64,000 nt of DNA from the NCBI GenBank assembly GCA_025655555.1, contig JAHXIQ010000001.1, positions 248,001 to 312,000 on the forward strand, in the 5' to 3' direction. Source of the DNA: Candidatus Thiodiazotropha sp. (ex Myrtea sp. 'scaly one' KF741663). Its GTDB lineage: Bacteria; Pseudomonadota; Gammaproteobacteria; Chromatiales; Chromatiaceae. The notes below the pieces were generated by a model. It had not been told where the DNA came from and did not search any database. It was given only the letters and a program-made list of their open reading frames with translations. A program made the position numbers and the translations under genes. Of the stretch, positions 37,684 through 47,126 are shown one piece after another; the first letter of the stretch is position 1, and the number at the start of each line of letters is the position of its first letter.

Positions 37684-38595
37684 TCAGTTGAAGACCTCAT
37701 GCATGACCTGTAAAAAGCGTTTCGCCTGCGGCGATAAAAATTTGCCACGACGCTGCACGATACCGTAACTTCGTTCGGGGAAATATTCGTCCAGCGGAAT
37801 GGTCTCCACTTCTTCTTCACCGGTGAGACAGACATCCGTGACAATGGAGATCCCCAAGCCGATCTCCACATACTTCTTAATCACCTCCCAGCCACCCGCC
37901 TCCAGCGTGACGTTATAACTGGCATTGTGTTGCTTGAAGACCAGATCGACCATACGCCAGGTGCTTAGATGGTGCGGGGGCAGAATCAATCCATAGGGAC
38001 TGATGTCATGCAGACGGATGCCATCTTTCTTTGACAACGGGTGATTCAGCGGTGTGATCAGTACGGGTGCATAGTTGACCACCGGCTTGTAAGTAACATC
38101 GTCGGGGATATCCAGCATGGAGCCGACCGCCAGATCAGTCTCATCCGCTCGCAGCATGGCCATACCGTCACGACCCGTCACGTTGTGAAGTTTGACCCGA
38201 ATGCCGGGATACCGCTCGGCAAAGATGCGAATCGGTTCAGGCAAGATATAGAGCAGTGTTGACTCACCGGCAGCGATATTCAGCTCACCGCTCTCCAGTT
38301 TGCCACAGGTGGCGGCAAAGGTTTCCTGCAGCTTGTCCATGCCCTCCACCAGGGGTTGGGAGAGCTTATAGAGCGTTGCACCTTCAGGTGTGAGTTTGAT
38401 TTTGGGTCCACGCCGCTCGAACAACACCGTTTCCAGCTCCCGCTCGAGCGCCTGGATCTGCAGGGAGACCGTTGGCTGACTCAGATAGAGCCGTTCAGCA
38501 GCTTCGCTGATCGAGCCGGTCTGGGCTGCGTGGCAAAAGGCGCGCAGTTGTTTGAGCCGGTTCTGTTTGTAATGGATCTGCGGTGTGCTGGCCAT
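37684..38595 (-). CDS. LysR-type transcriptional regulator
   Basis: The 303-aa protein has a winged helix-turn-helix (LKQLRAFCHAAQTGSISEAA, then LSQPTVSLQIQALE) and a substrate-binding effector domain. The effector domain (ESTLLYILPEPIRIFAERYP) looks CysB-like in arrangement. The ATG at 38595 is well placed. The divergent small pentapeptide gene (38836) is the nearest potential target. The effector is not predictable. Confidence 0.9.
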   Translation of the reverse strand: MASTPQIHYKQNRLKQLRAFCHAAQTGSISEAAERLYLSQPTVSLQIQALERELETVLFERRGPKIKLTPEGATLYKLSQPLVEGMDKLQETFAATCGKLESGELNIAAGESTLLYILPEPIRIFAERYPGIRVKLHNVTGRDGMAMLRADETDLAVGSMLDIPDDVTYKPVVNYAPVLITPLNHPLSKKDGIRLHDISPYGLILPPHHLSTWRMVDLVFKQHNASYNVTLEAGGWEVIKKYVEIGLGISIVTDVCLTGEEEVETIPLDEYFPERSYGIVQRRGKFLSPQAKRFLQVMHEVFN

Positions 38596-38682
38596 AGAGG
38601 CTTCCTATATTATTGGTATTTTCAATGCTAGATGCGTTTACCAATAAATTCAACGGCAGATAGACCTACTTAAGGATCAACT

Positions 38683-38717
38683 CGTAGGTTGGGCCGATGC
38701 AAGAGGCCCAACCTACG
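38683..38717. repeat. REP-like palindrome (GTAGGTTGGGCC hairpin)
   Basis: CGTAGGTTGGGCC (38683-38695) and GGCCCAACCTACG (38705-38717) form a perfect 13-bp stem around a 9-base loop. The phrase GTAGGTTGGGC is a very common extragenic palindrome in gammaproteobacterial genomes. It lies between the divergent LysR and pentapeptide genes. Confidence 0.7.
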
Positions 38718-38835
38718 GACAAACATATTTAATAATGGGTAGTGCTACCTTTTGCATTGAAAGCAAGCGCCTCGGATTTGGCTATTCTTCTATTCAGGAG
38801 ATGGAATCAACCTTCCCTGTTCGGAACAAAATACA

Positions 38836-39174
38836 ATGCTTAACCCAGAAGTTAAAAAAAACCCGATGTATCTACTGCTCAAAGAGGGACATGCAGAAGA
38901 GTTCAACCGCCGTAGAGAAGAAGGAGAATCTTTCGATCTGCGCGGTGCCGATCTCAGGGGTGCAGATCTTAGGGGACTGAATGCCAAAGACCTGGATCTG
39001 GCCAATGCGTATCTACGTCATGCAGACCTGCGCGGGATTGATCTGACCCATACCAACCTGGAAGGCGCCAGCATCAACAGCGCCAAAATATCTGGCACCT
39101 ATTTCCCTGCGACGCTGTCGGCAGATGAGATCATGCTCTCACTGGTCCACGGTACCCGTCTGCGCTACCGCTGA
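38836..39174 (+). CDS. Short pentapeptide-repeat protein
   Basis: The 112-aa cytoplasmic protein has a charged N-terminal region (MLNPEVKKNPMYLLLKEGHA) and then about nine pentapeptide repeats (DLRGADLRGADLRGLNAKDL and on), ending in a non-repeat tail (ATLSADEIMLSLVHGTRLRYR). No function is evident. It stands alone between the LysR gene and tatC. Confidence 0.8.
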   Translation: MLNPEVKKNPMYLLLKEGHAEEFNRRREEGESFDLRGADLRGADLRGLNAKDLDLANAYLRHADLRGIDLTHTNLEGASINSAKISGTYFPATLSADEIMLSLVHGTRLRYR

Positions 39175-39204
39175 GAGGTTTGGCCAATGCGGACTGTGGT
39201 CCTT

Positions 39205-40356
39205 CTACGCGTCTGAATCGAGCTGGTTAAGGATGTTTCGCGCCACCCTGCGCTGGTCATCGTCTCCCTCTTCGAGGATTTCGTAGAGAAGATCCCTCGC
39301 CTCACTCACATTCCCAGCCTTACGCAGGGCCTGGATCGCTTCGAGTTTGGCCTGAACAGCATCGACTTCGGGCTCTGATTCTGAGAACTCCTCATCGTCA
39401 TCATCATCCTCTGCCTCGATGGCATCCAGTTCTTCTTCCATCTCCTCATCGGTCAGCGGTACAAAACGATCAGGATCCGTATAGTCACTGGCCGGGTCGA
39501 TATCGCTGCCGATCATCTCACCCAGATCTTCATCAGTAGTCGCACCTGCTCCGGCGGTAGCGGAGGCTGTCGCAGGTATATCGGAAGATTCGGATGTCGG
39601 TTCCTGCTCATCCTCCTGCTTTCTGACAAAGCCCTTGGAAAAGATAATACCCAGCTCGAACAGCACCCACATAGGTAGAGCCAGCAAGGTCTGAGAAATG
39701 ATATCAGGCGGCGTCAGAAACATGCCTACCACAAAGGCACCGACAATCACGTAGGGTCGCTTATGGCGCAGCTTTTCCGGTGTGGTGATGCCCATCCAAA
39801 CCAAAATAATTGTGGCAATCGGCACCTCAAATGCCACACCGAAGGCAAAAAACAGGGTCATCACAAAATCGAGATAGCTGCCCATATCGGTAGCGACCTC
39901 AACACCCTCAGGCGCTGTGCTGGCGAGGAAGGTGAAGACCAAAGGAAAGACCACAAAATAGGCAAAGGCCATGCCCAGGTAGAAAAGCATCGTGCTGGAG
40001 ACCAGCAAGGGGATCACCAGCCGCTTCTCGTGCTTGTAAAGACCCGGCGCAACAAAAGCCCAGAACTGATACAAAATGAACGGTACCGAAATAAAGATAG
40101 CCAACTGCAGGCTCAACTTAAACGGGATCAGGAATGGGTCGATGGGCTTGGTGGAGATCATGGTACTGCCGACCGGCAGCGCCTCACGCATGGGTCCGGC
40201 AATCGCCGTATAGAGATCGTTGGCGAAGGGAAACAGCACCAGAAAAATGGCCAACACCACAAGCACCATGCGTAGCACACGATCACGCAGCTCGATCAGA
40301 TGTGCGACTAGCGGTTGTTCCTGGCTTGGAGTTTCTGTGGAAGGGTTAACCGACAT
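39205..40356 (-). CDS. tatC: Sec-independent protein translocase TatC with FimV-like C-terminal extension
   Basis: TatC is the signal-peptide receptor of the Tat pathway. The first about 250 residues are a normal six-helix TatC, with [15 protein letters not shown] at the N-terminus and [19 protein letters not shown] toward the end. The protein then continues to 383 aa: an acidic, Ala/Thr-rich linker with a run of Glu and Asp, and a last segment (about residues 335-380) with [19 protein letters not shown] and [15 protein letters not shown], which resembles the C-terminal domain of FimV. The cytoplasmic face is the expected side for this tail. It is the last gene of the his-tat cluster and would serve the Tat-dependent molybdoenzyme encoded near 17 kb. 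Confidence 0.95.
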   Translation of the reverse strand: MSVNPSTETPSQEQPLVAHLIELRDRVLRMVLVVLAIFLVLFPFANDLYTAIAGPMREALPVGSTMISTKPIDPFLIPFKLSLQLAIFISVPFILYQFWAFVAPGLYKHEKRLVIPLLVSSTMLFYLGMAFAYFVVFPLVFTFLASTAPEGVEVATDMGSYLDFVMTLFFAFGVAFEVPIATIILVWMGITTPEKLRHKRPYVIVGAFVVGMFLTPPDIISQTLLALPMWVLFELGIIFSKGFVRKQEDEQEPTSESSDIPATASATAGAGATTDEDLGEMIGSDIDPASDYTDPDRFVPLTDEEMEEELDAIEAEDDDDDEEFSESEPEVDAVQAKLEAIQALRKAGNVSEARDLLYEILEEGDDDQRRVARNILNQLDSDA

Positions 40357-40375
40357 CGGTCTATAAGGCTACCGG

Positions 40376-40717
40376 TTATGACTGTTTATTCTCTGCGGTG
40401 TCTTGGCTGTCGAGCGCGTCTTTACCCGCCTGCACATGCTGTTCCGCATCTTGTTTAATCTGATTCAGATCCTGCTGGGTCTCTTCGAGTATCTCATGTA
40501 CCGGATTGGCCTGCTTGATTTGCTTATCGAGAATCTCTTTAAGCTCCTCGGCCTTGATCTCCTTATCGATATCGGCCTTGACGCTGGCAACAAAGCGACG
40601 ACCCCGCCCCAGCCAGAGACCTGCGGTTCTCGCCACTTTGGGCAGCCGCTCGGGACCAATCACGACCAACGCCACCAGGGCGATGATACCCAGTTCCCAG
40701 AAACCGATATCAAACAT
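40376..40717 (-). CDS. tatB: Sec-independent protein translocase TatB
   Basis: The 113-aa protein has the single N-terminal helix and amphipathic helix of TatB: MFDIGFWELGIIALVALVVI followed by GPERLPKVARTAGLWLG with the conserved glycine, glutamate and proline. The C-terminal tail is charged and helical. It lies 19 bp upstream of tatC and downstream of tatA. Confidence 0.96.
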   Translation of the reverse strand: MFDIGFWELGIIALVALVVIGPERLPKVARTAGLWLGRGRRFVASVKADIDKEIKAEELKEILDKQIKQANPVHEILEETQQDLNQIKQDAEQHVQAGKDALDSQDTAENKQS

Positions 40718-40756
40718 ATGGCGTTCTCGGCACGAAGTTGATGGCTGCAGACCCTA

Positions 40757-41002
40757 TCAGCTCTTATCCTTCTCTTTGGAAGTCACCTCACCATCCACCA
40801 CAGTGCCGGACTCGGACTTTTCAATCTGATCCTGCGCCTCTTTGTCTTCGGCCTTCTCACCATCTTTAATGGCGCCCTTGAAGCCTTTGATGGCGCCACC
40901 CAGATCGGAACCGATGTTTTTCAACCGTTTGGTGCCGAACAACAGCAACACGATGGCCAAAACGATCAATAACTGCCAGATACTGATTCCGCCAAAACCC
41001 AT
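40757..41002 (-). CDS. tatA: Sec-independent protein translocase TatA
   Basis: The 81-aa pore-forming component has [20 protein letters not shown], then [20 protein letters not shown] (the FGTKRLR-type hinge) and a charged tail. ATG 41002 has GGAGAA seven bases upstream and was preferred to a longer frame starting at 41056. It precedes tatB. Confidence 0.96.
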   Translation of the reverse strand: MGFGGISIWQLLIVLAIVLLLFGTKRLKNIGSDLGGAIKGFKGAIKDGEKAEDKEAQDQIEKSESGTVVDGEVTSKEKDKS

Positions 41003-41150
41003 AATTTTCTCCACTCTCCGACCGGCTGGCCGGTCTATCGTTTGAATAATGTTCAACCCTGTCGTATCAGGGCATTAAGCCACACTTATCGATGGCGTAG
41101 TCGGGGGATGATAACCCAGTTAAGGCCTGACCGTAAGTTCAGCCTGCTGC

Positions 41151-41477
41151 TCAATCGGTCGACTGGCTGCGTTGTGCCTTCTCCTCCAGGCCGGAAAGCC
41201 CGAAACGCCGCTGCAACTCCTGGAGTACATCCGCCGGTCCCAAGCCCTGATGGGCAAGCAGAACCATGGTGTGAAACCAGAGATCTGCCGTCTCGTAAAC
41301 AATCTTGTCCGCCTCTCCATCCTTCGCTGCCATCACAGTCTCGGTGGCCTCCTCGCCGATCTTCTTGAGAATGGCATCGAGTCCCTTGGCGTATAGCTTG
41401 GCCACATACGAGCTGTCGGGCTCTGCTTGTTTGCGTTCTTCCAGCACTTGCGCCAGTTGTAGCAGGACATCACTCAT
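41151..41477 (-). CDS. hisE: Phosphoribosyl-ATP pyrophosphohydrolase HisE
   Basis: HisE hydrolyses phosphoribosyl-ATP to phosphoribosyl-AMP, the second step of histidine synthesis. The 108-aa helical protein has [19 protein letters not shown] and [14 protein letters not shown], with the acidic metal ligands of the MazG-like fold. It is separate from HisI, as usual outside enterics. A repeat element separates it from hisI. Confidence 0.96.
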   Translation of the reverse strand: MSDVLLQLAQVLEERKQAEPDSSYVAKLYAKGLDAILKKIGEEATETVMAAKDGEADKIVYETADLWFHTMVLLAHQGLGPADVLQELQRRFGLSGLEEKAQRSQSTD

Positions 41478-41506
41478 ATTGGATCCTTAGACCGTTAAAT
41501 TTGCTT

Positions 41507-41664
41507 GGGGTTGTTCATAACGCTTTATAACTCAAAGAAGCGCCAAAGACTCAGGGTTGAAAAAAATTCTCTACCCCCTACAACCTGGGGTCCATAGAGA
41601 CTGCTTGCAAACCTCTGGATTCCACCTACACAGGAATGACGGTCTTTGCGTTATAAACAACCCC
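41507..41664. repeat. 158-bp MITE-like inverted-repeat element between hisI and hisE
   Basis: GGGGTTGTTCATAACGC (41507-41523) and its inverted copy (41648-41664) match at 16 of 17 positions. The interior contains GGATTCC and GGAATGAC, a pair common in short gammaproteobacterial repeats. The right end coincides with the stop codon of hisI (41664-41666), so an insertion may have fixed the end of that gene. Confidence 0.65.
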
Positions 41665-42047
41665 TATTTGTTGTAAATCTCATCGGGATCTTTCAGCACC
41701 GGCAGAACTTCTACCCATTCATCACCCTGTAACTCCCGAAAGAAGCAGTTGTGTCGCCCGGTATGACAGGCGATGCCGCCCTTCTGTTCCACTTCCAGCA
41801 GCACCACATCCCCATCGCAATCGAGGCGAATGGCATGCACCACCTGCTGATGGCCGGATGCTTCGCCCTTGTGCCAGAGTTTATTCCTTGAGCGGGACCA
41901 ATACACGGCATGGCCATTCTGTGCCGTTAGCTGAAGTGCCTCGCGGTTCATCCAGGCCATCATGAGAATCTTGCCACTACCCGCTTCCTGAGCGATTGCG
42001 GGCACCAGGCCCTGTTCGTCCCACTTGATGCTGTCCAGCCAGCTCAC
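41664..42047 (-). CDS. hisI: Phosphoribosyl-AMP cyclohydrolase HisI
   Basis: HisI opens the adenine ring of phosphoribosyl-AMP, the third step. The 127-aa enzyme has [31 protein letters not shown] and the zinc/magnesium motifs [13 protein letters not shown] and [14 protein letters not shown]. The GTG start overlaps the hisF stop (GTGA). The C-terminus ends at the border of a repeat element. Confidence 0.96.
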   Translation of the reverse strand: MSWLDSIKWDEQGLVPAIAQEAGSGKILMMAWMNREALQLTAQNGHAVYWSRSRNKLWHKGEASGHQQVVHAIRLDCDGDVVLLEVEQKGGIACHTGRHNCFFRELQGDEWVEVLPVLKDPDEIYNK

Positions 42048-42814
42048 AGACGCACCTCGACACCCTGCCCCTGCATGAATTGCTTTGCCTCACCAATGGA
42101 GTATTCAGCAAAGTGGAAAATGCTGGCGGCCAACACTGCATCGGCGCCACCCAGTTTTACACCATCCACCAGATGATCAAGATTGCCGACACCGCCGGAG
42201 GCAATCACCGGAATCGGCACCGCTTCGACAATGGCGCGTGTCAGCTTGTTGTCAAAGCCAATCTTGGTACCATCCCGATCCATGCTGGTAAGCAGAATTT
42301 CTCCGGCGCCATAGTCACTCATTCGCTTTGCCCACTCAATGGCATCCAGGCCTGTGGGTTTGCGCCCGCCATGGGTAAAGATCTCCCACCTCATAGGCTC
42401 CCCCTCAGCACTGACCTGCTTGGCGTCGATGGCCACCACAATGCACTGGGAGCCGAAACGCTCGGTGGCTTCTTTAACAAACTCTGGGTTGAAGACCGCT
42501 GCAGTGTTGATCGCCACTTTGTCGGCACCGGCATTGAGCATACGGCGAATATCGTCTGCCTTGCGGATTCCGCCACCCACCGTCAGTGGAATAAAAACCT
42601 CGCTGGCCACTTGCTCGACCACATGTACGATGGTCTCGCGATCATCTGAGCTGGCGGTAATATCGAGAAAGGTAATCTCGTCGGCCCCCTCCTCGTTATA
42701 GCGTCGCGCCACCTCAACCGGATCACCCGCATCACGGATATCGACGAACTTGACACCTTTGACCACACGGCCGGCATCAACATCGAGGCAGGGGATGATT
42801 CGTTTGGCGAGCAT
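42044..42814 (-). CDS. hisF: Imidazole glycerol phosphate synthase cyclase subunit HisF
   Basis: HisF uses ammonia from HisH to make IGP and AICAR. The 256-aa TIM barrel begins [20 protein letters not shown], with the catalytic Asp11, and shows [30 protein letters not shown] with the second catalytic aspartate and [13 protein letters not shown]. It precedes hisI with a four-base overlap. Confidence 0.98.
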   Translation of the reverse strand: MLAKRIIPCLDVDAGRVVKGVKFVDIRDAGDPVEVARRYNEEGADEITFLDITASSDDRETIVHVVEQVASEVFIPLTVGGGIRKADDIRRMLNAGADKVAINTAAVFNPEFVKEATERFGSQCIVVAIDAKQVSAEGEPMRWEIFTHGGRKPTGLDAIEWAKRMSDYGAGEILLTSMDRDGTKIGFDNKLTRAIVEAVPIPVIASGGVGNLDHLVDGVKLGGADAVLAASIFHFAEYSIGEAKQFMQGQGVEVRL

Positions 42815-42830
42815 ACTCTTGTTCCTAAAA

Positions 42831-42944
42831 TTTTGAGTTGCGAATTATGAATTTTGAATTGAGGCGCTCGCTAAAGCTCGCAGCCTTTTTAATATACAAA
42901 AGAACCATGTGCACTCGTGTAATTCAAAATTCAGCATTCAAAAC
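42831..42944. repeat. Inverted repeat between hisA and hisF
   Basis: TGAATTTTGAATT (42848-42860) is matched by its inverted copy AATTCAAAATTCA (42921-42933). The outer flanks are also AT-rich and loosely complementary. Between them GCTCGC occurs twice as a direct repeat. It fills most of the gap between these two otherwise close genes. Confidence 0.55.
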
Positions 42945-42950
42945 TAACCA

Positions 42951-43688
42951 TTAACCCATCAATTCATCTGCCAACTTTTGACCTGCGGCGAGATCCAAGG
43001 TGCCCTCGTAGATGGCACGGCCAGTGATTGCACCTGTGATATTCCGAGTATCAGCCCGGCAAAGGGCGTCGATATCATTGATGTCTGTAATACCACCGGA
43101 AGCAATAACCGGTATGGAGATCGCATTGGCCAACGCTGCTGTGGCCTCCACGTTGGGACCACTGAGCATGCCGTCCCGGCCGATGTCGGTGTAGACGATG
43201 GCGGAAACCCCATCGTCCTCGAACTGTTTGGCCAGCTCGGTGACTTCCTGATCGGTTACCTCAGCCCATCCGTTGATCGCTACCATGCCTTCTTTGGCAT
43301 CCAGCCCGACAATCACATGGCCGGGAAACGCCTGGCAGGCACGGGCAACGAATTCGGGCTCCTTCACGGCCTGGGTACCGATTATGCAATAGCTGACACC
43401 CGCTTTCAGATAGGCCTCGATGGTGGCTTCATCACGAATGCCGCCACCCACCTGGATCGGTACTGCCGGGTAGGCGCTGGCGATGGCACGAATCACCTCA
43501 CCATTGACCGGCTCACCGGCAAAGGCGCCGTTGAGGTCCACCAGATGCAGACGACGCCCTCCAGCCTCGACCCAGCGAGTCGCCATATCGACGGGATTGT
43601 TGGAGAAGACCGTGTCGTCTTCCATGCGACCCTGGCGCAAACGCACACATTGGCCGTCTTTGAGATCGATTGCGGGGATTAAAAGCAC
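42951..43688 (-). CDS. hisA: 1-(5-phosphoribosyl)-5-aminoimidazole isomerase HisA (ProFAR isomerase)
   Basis: HisA isomerises ProFAR to PRFAR, the fourth step. The 245-aa barrel starts (GTG codon) [19 protein letters not shown], with catalytic Asp8, and shows [31 protein letters not shown] and [13 protein letters not shown]. The start is seven bases from the end of hisH. Confidence 0.98.
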   Translation of the reverse strand: MLLIPAIDLKDGQCVRLRQGRMEDDTVFSNNPVDMATRWVEAGGRRLHLVDLNGAFAGEPVNGEVIRAIASAYPAVPIQVGGGIRDEATIEAYLKAGVSYCIIGTQAVKEPEFVARACQAFPGHVIVGLDAKEGMVAINGWAEVTDQEVTELAKQFEDDGVSAIVYTDIGRDGMLSGPNVEATAALANAISIPVIASGGITDINDIDALCRADTRNITGAITGRAIYEGTLDLAAGQKLADELMG

Positions 43689-43694
43689 GGTGAT

Positions 43695-44336
43695 TTATAC
43701 CTTCCAGTTGACGAAATTTTTTAACAGCTGCAACCCCGCATCGGCACTCTTCTCCGGATGGAACTGCACCGCGAAGAGGTTATTCTCGGCAATGGCGCTG
43801 GCGAAGCTGACGCCGTAATCGGTAGTCGCCGCCGCCAGATCTTTCCTCTCCGGATCTACATAGTAACTGTGTACGAAATAGAAACGGCTATCCTGGGGAA
43901 TCTGATGCCAAAGAGGATGATCAGATAGTTGATGTACCCGGTTCCAACCCATATGCGGTATCTTCATCGCCTCTCCGTCGGGAGCGATGCCACCTGGGAA
44001 GTGATGCACATGGCCTTTATAGAGACCCAGTAGTTGCGTACCGCCGTTCTCTTCACTGAAGTCGAGCAGTACCTGCTGTCCCATACAGATACCGAGGAAG
44101 GGCTTGCTATGCGCCGCTTGCAGGATTGCTTTATTGAGGTGGTGATCAGAAATAGCAGCCATGCAATCCCTCGCAGCGCCCTGGCCGGGAAACACGACCC
44201 GGTCTGACGTAAGGATCAGGGCAGGATCGTCAGTGACCAGCACCTCATCTCCCTCGCCCGCCACGTGTTCCACTGCCTTAGCAACGGAACGCAGGTTGCC
44301 CATCCCGTAATCGATCACGGTGATACGTTGTGTCAT
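43695..44336 (-). CDS. hisH: Imidazole glycerol phosphate synthase glutaminase subunit HisH
   Basis: HisH releases ammonia from glutamine for HisF. The 213-aa class I glutaminase has VVFPGQGAARDCM (oxyanion region), the nucleophile loop LGICMGQQVLLDFSEE with the cysteine, and a late VQFHPEKSADAGL holding the His-Glu dyad. It lies 23 bp downstream of hisB and just upstream of hisA. Confidence 0.98.
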   Translation of the reverse strand: MTQRITVIDYGMGNLRSVAKAVEHVAGEGDEVLVTDDPALILTSDRVVFPGQGAARDCMAAISDHHLNKAILQAAHSKPFLGICMGQQVLLDFSEENGGTQLLGLYKGHVHHFPGGIAPDGEAMKIPHMGWNRVHQLSDHPLWHQIPQDSRFYFVHSYYVDPERKDLAAATTDYGVSFASAIAENNLFAVQFHPEKSADAGLQLLKNFVNWKV

Positions 44337-44359
44337 CGGCTTACTACCCGTGAATGCAG

Positions 44360-44950
44360 TTAGAGGCTGCCCTTGGTGGAGGGCACCTGGTCAGACATGC
44401 GGGGATCCGGCTCCAGCGCCATACGCAGGGCGCGACCCAGGGCCTTGAATACCGTCTCCGCCTGATGGTGAGCGTTGATACCCCGTAGGTTGTCGATGTG
44501 CAGGGTGATACCGGCGTGATTGACCAGGCCCTGAAAGAACTCCTGGAACAGGTCCACGTCAAAATCTCCGATACGGGCCCGGGTGTAGTCCACCTCATAT
44601 ACCAAGCCGGGACGGCCGGAAAAATCGACCACCACCCGCGACAACGCCTCATCCAGCGGCACATAGGCGTGACCGTAACGACGAATACCTTTTTTATCCC
44701 CGACCGCCTTTGCCAAGGCCTGACCCAGGGTGATACCGATATCCTCCACCGTGTGGTGAGCATCGATGTGCAGGTCTCCCTCTGCAGTGACAGCAAGATC
44801 GATCAGCCCGTGGCGGGCGATCTGATCCATCATGTGATTGAGGAACGGCACCCCTGTCTTGAAAGCGGTATTACCGGTACCGTCCAGATTCAAACGAACC
44901 TGTATCCGGGTCTCCAGGGTGTTGCGCTCAACCTCCGCGGTACGCTGCAT
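44360..44950 (-). CDS. hisB: Imidazoleglycerol-phosphate dehydratase HisB
   Basis: HisB dehydrates IGP to imidazole acetol phosphate. The 196-aa monofunctional enzyme shows the two metal motifs [11 protein letters not shown] and [13 protein letters not shown], with [16 protein letters not shown] early on and PSTKGSL at the end. ATG 44950 was chosen over ATG 44974 because GGAG lies nine bases upstream and the N-terminus then aligns with Pseudomonas HisB. It is the first gene of the cluster in this window. Confidence 0.97.
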   Translation of the reverse strand: MQRTAEVERNTLETRIQVRLNLDGTGNTAFKTGVPFLNHMMDQIARHGLIDLAVTAEGDLHIDAHHTVEDIGITLGQALAKAVGDKKGIRRYGHAYVPLDEALSRVVVDFSGRPGLVYEVDYTRARIGDFDVDLFQEFFQGLVNHAGITLHIDNLRGINAHHQAETVFKALGRALRMALEPDPRMSDQVPSTKGSL

Positions 44951-45143
44951 GGTGGTGGCTCCGATCTGAGTCATTCAAGCGGGCTATGCCCAAAGGAGCG
45001 TATTCTAGCCCGGATATTTCACCCGGTCACTTATATATTTAGTTAACGCTTTGTTTCTAGGCCCGTTAGAACGACTCAGATTGTGGACCACTGACAGCGG
45101 GCAGGTTGACTCGCAACAGCATATCTTCAGCTCGGTAAGTCGT

Positions 45144-46106
45144 TCAGAAAAGCTCCGACTCGACCTCAAGGTAGGCCAGATTGATATGCCGGCCGATATT
45201 GTGTTCAAAATCGACCCAATCGTGAAAAGGTCCGAGTGTCTCGATAATCTTCGGCTTCATCTCGAAATCACTGAGCCCTTCATCGAAATACTTAGCGACC
45301 TCCGCCTTCATTGTCGACAGGTATCTGCGGTATGTCTGAGGCACTTCACGACCGCCCGTATCGCCATGTCCTGGCACAAAGATCTCAGCCTGGGTGGTCA
45401 GGGCCATATCGATGGCTGCGATATTGCCGCCGAAAGTACCGCTATCCATCCGGCCAAAACGGTTGTTCATGACATTGTCGCCGAGGAATACGACCTTGTG
45501 CTCAGGCAGTTCGATCATGATGTCGCTATGGCTGTGAGCCTTGGGTTCATAGAGAATACGAATGGCAATACCCGCCAGGCTCAGCTCGTCGCCATGTGCA
45601 GCCATATTTCCCGGCGGCACCTCAATCGTACCTTTGACGGCACCCTCGGTCATACGCATCAGGGTAGCCAGGAAAGCCTGGCCATCACCCTTTTCGACCA
45701 TTTTCCGCATCTCTTCATGGCCGAAAATCGGTGTGTCGGGATAGGCCTCGCGAACCGCCTGATTGGCGAACCAGTGGTCGCCATGAATATGGGTATTGAA
45801 TACCGCCACCACGGGCAGATTGCTGATACTGCGGACCTGGCGAAGCACCATTTCACCAACCTGAACACTGGAGCCTGGATCAATCAGTATGATGCCGCTG
45901 TCACCAATGACGAAGGCCGGGTTGTTGATAAATCCCTGGTTCTCAACAGAAGGAACACCCAAAGGCCCATGAATCACATAGACCCCTTTAGCTACCTCTT
46001 TCACCGGGTAGTCAGGTACTTCTGGCCCCCGTTCCGCCATCACTGGCGTCAACATTGCTAATAGTAACAGGCCCAGGATCAGGTAGCTTGGTAGGTTACG
46101 CATCAT
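45144..46106 (-). CDS. Exported metallo-beta-lactamase-fold hydrolase
   Basis: The 320-aa protein has a signal peptide (YLILGLLLLAMLTPVMA) and an MBL fold with the zinc motif THIHGDHWFAN (HxHxDH), LYEPKAHSHSD, VFLGDNVMN and EIFVPGHGD. It resembles periplasmic MBL proteins found near sulfur or PQQ-related genes, but no such neighbour is present. Two adjacent ATG codons (46106 and 46103) are both possible. The reverse strand carries a long spurious open frame over it. Confidence 0.88.
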   Translation of the reverse strand: MMRNLPSYLILGLLLLAMLTPVMAERGPEVPDYPVKEVAKGVYVIHGPLGVPSVENQGFINNPAFVIGDSGIILIDPGSSVQVGEMVLRQVRSISNLPVVAVFNTHIHGDHWFANQAVREAYPDTPIFGHEEMRKMVEKGDGQAFLATLMRMTEGAVKGTIEVPPGNMAAHGDELSLAGIAIRILYEPKAHSHSDIMIELPEHKVVFLGDNVMNNRFGRMDSGTFGGNIAAIDMALTTQAEIFVPGHGDTGGREVPQTYRRYLSTMKAEVAKYFDEGLSDFEMKPKIIETLGPFHDWVDFEHNIGRHINLAYLEVESELF

Positions 46107-46215
46107 TGTTAACTCGCTCTGTTTTTATATAACTGATTAAACAAAGTAATAGACAGGCCATTACCAGACGGCACTTAATATCCGTTTCCATACAGATAAA
46201 AAGATGTCGTCAGGA

Positions 46216-46611
46216 TTATGATTTCGAGGCTGCGCGGGCAGCCTGGGTTATTCCATTGTACCCCCATGAGTTTGCTGGCACATCATCAATCACGACATAG
46301 CAGGCTTCCTGAACGGCACCCACCACATCATGTAGCATTTTTTTCGTATGAGAAAGCATCTCTGCTTTTTCCTCCGGTGTATTAGTGCCCTCTGTAACCT
46401 TAATGTCCACATACGCACTAGCTGGATCTTCGGTTGCTAATGCAACTGCATTGGTAGCCCATGTCTGTGGATCCGACTCCTGGATATGCACCACAGTGAC
46501 TTCTCGTCGTTTGCGCATTATGGCACTCATTAGCGCGGTTGTTTTTTCATAGAGCTGAGCTCTCTTTGCTTCGTTTAAGGTAGTACCTAACCGAATGTTT
46601 ATGTATGGCAT
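46216..46611 (-). CDS. Tautomerase-superfamily protein
   Basis: The 131-aa protein begins MPYINIRLG with Pro as second residue, the catalytic base of 4-oxalocrotonate tautomerases once Met is removed. It is about twice the length of 4-OT and seems to contain two beta-alpha-beta units: residues 1-45, and from about 66 (AYVDIKVTEGTNTPEEKAEM) to the end. Only the first retains the N-terminal proline. A palindromic operator lies 43 bp upstream of its start, and a marR gene precedes it. Confidence 0.8.
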   Translation of the reverse strand: MPYINIRLGTTLNEAKRAQLYEKTTALMSAIMRKRREVTVVHIQESDPQTWATNAVALATEDPASAYVDIKVTEGTNTPEEKAEMLSHTKKMLHDVVGAVQEACYVVIDDVPANSWGYNGITQAARAASKS

Positions 46612-46653
46612 TCTGGCCCTCCTATTAACAGGGTTAAAACAAATCTACTATTA

Positions 46654-46667
46654 ATTGTATATACAAT
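46654..46667. promoter_or_regulatory. Palindromic operator upstream of the tautomerase gene
   Basis: ATTGTATATACAAT is a perfect 14-bp palindrome in the gap between the marR 3' end and the tautomerase start. A near copy (12 of 14) is upstream of marR at 47127. It is the likely MarR binding site for the tautomerase promoter. Confidence 0.65.
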
Positions 46668-46681
46668 CATTTGGAAAAAAT

Positions 46682-47104
46682 TTATCTTGTTTCTAGAATA
46701 TTATGAAGTTCCCGCAATTTATTAACTGTTTGAGAGACATCATCCCGACCAATCATTTCGTTCATCAGCCTGGACAGCGCCGCCCCAGTTTGATCCAGCT
46801 TTTTATGCATCAGTTTTGCCTTTTTCTTCGGGTAAACCTGCACCTCTCTTCCATCTTGAGTTGTCGCCTTTCGTACGAGCAAATCTCGTTTTTCTAAGCT
46901 ATCTAAAAAACGAGTAACCGTAGAGCGGGACAGGCTAAGCGCTTCAGCTAATTCACGCGGCATCAAGCCCGGTTTATTCAGAACAACACGTAACAAAAAT
47001 GCGTGTGGCGGTGATAAGTCAAAAGGCTTATATGCCTCGATCCAGATACGACTTACCGTACGCGCCAAGGCGTTGCTATTGAAATACAGACACTCTTCGA
47101 ACAT
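46682..47104 (-). CDS. MarR-family transcriptional regulator
   Basis: The 140-aa regulator has a winged helix-turn-helix: LMPRELAEALSLSRSTVTRF followed by DSLEKRDLLVRKATTQDGRE (the wing with a conserved DxR). ATG 47104 (MFEECLYF) was chosen over longer in-frame starts that run through the operator. It lies just upstream of the tautomerase gene, and both genes are preceded by similar ATTGTATAT sites, pointing to autoregulation plus control of the tautomerase. Confidence 0.9.
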   Translation of the reverse strand: MFEECLYFNSNALARTVSRIWIEAYKPFDLSPPHAFLLRVVLNKPGLMPRELAEALSLSRSTVTRFLDSLEKRDLLVRKATTQDGREVQVYPKKKAKLMHKKLDQTGAALSRLMNEMIGRDDVSQTVNKLRELHNILETR

Positions 47105-47126
47105 ATAGAAATGGTAGCTGACTGTA

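Noticed and set aside
45057-45075. Another copy of the 26.6-kb repeat end (CTAGGCCCGTTAGAAC)
   Set aside because: Similarity is limited to about ten bases with a gap; not distinguishable from chance.
45051-46061. A 336-codon open frame antisense to the metallo-beta-lactamase gene
   Set aside because: The opposite strand encodes a clear signal peptide and HxHxDH motif; the antisense product has no recognisable feature.
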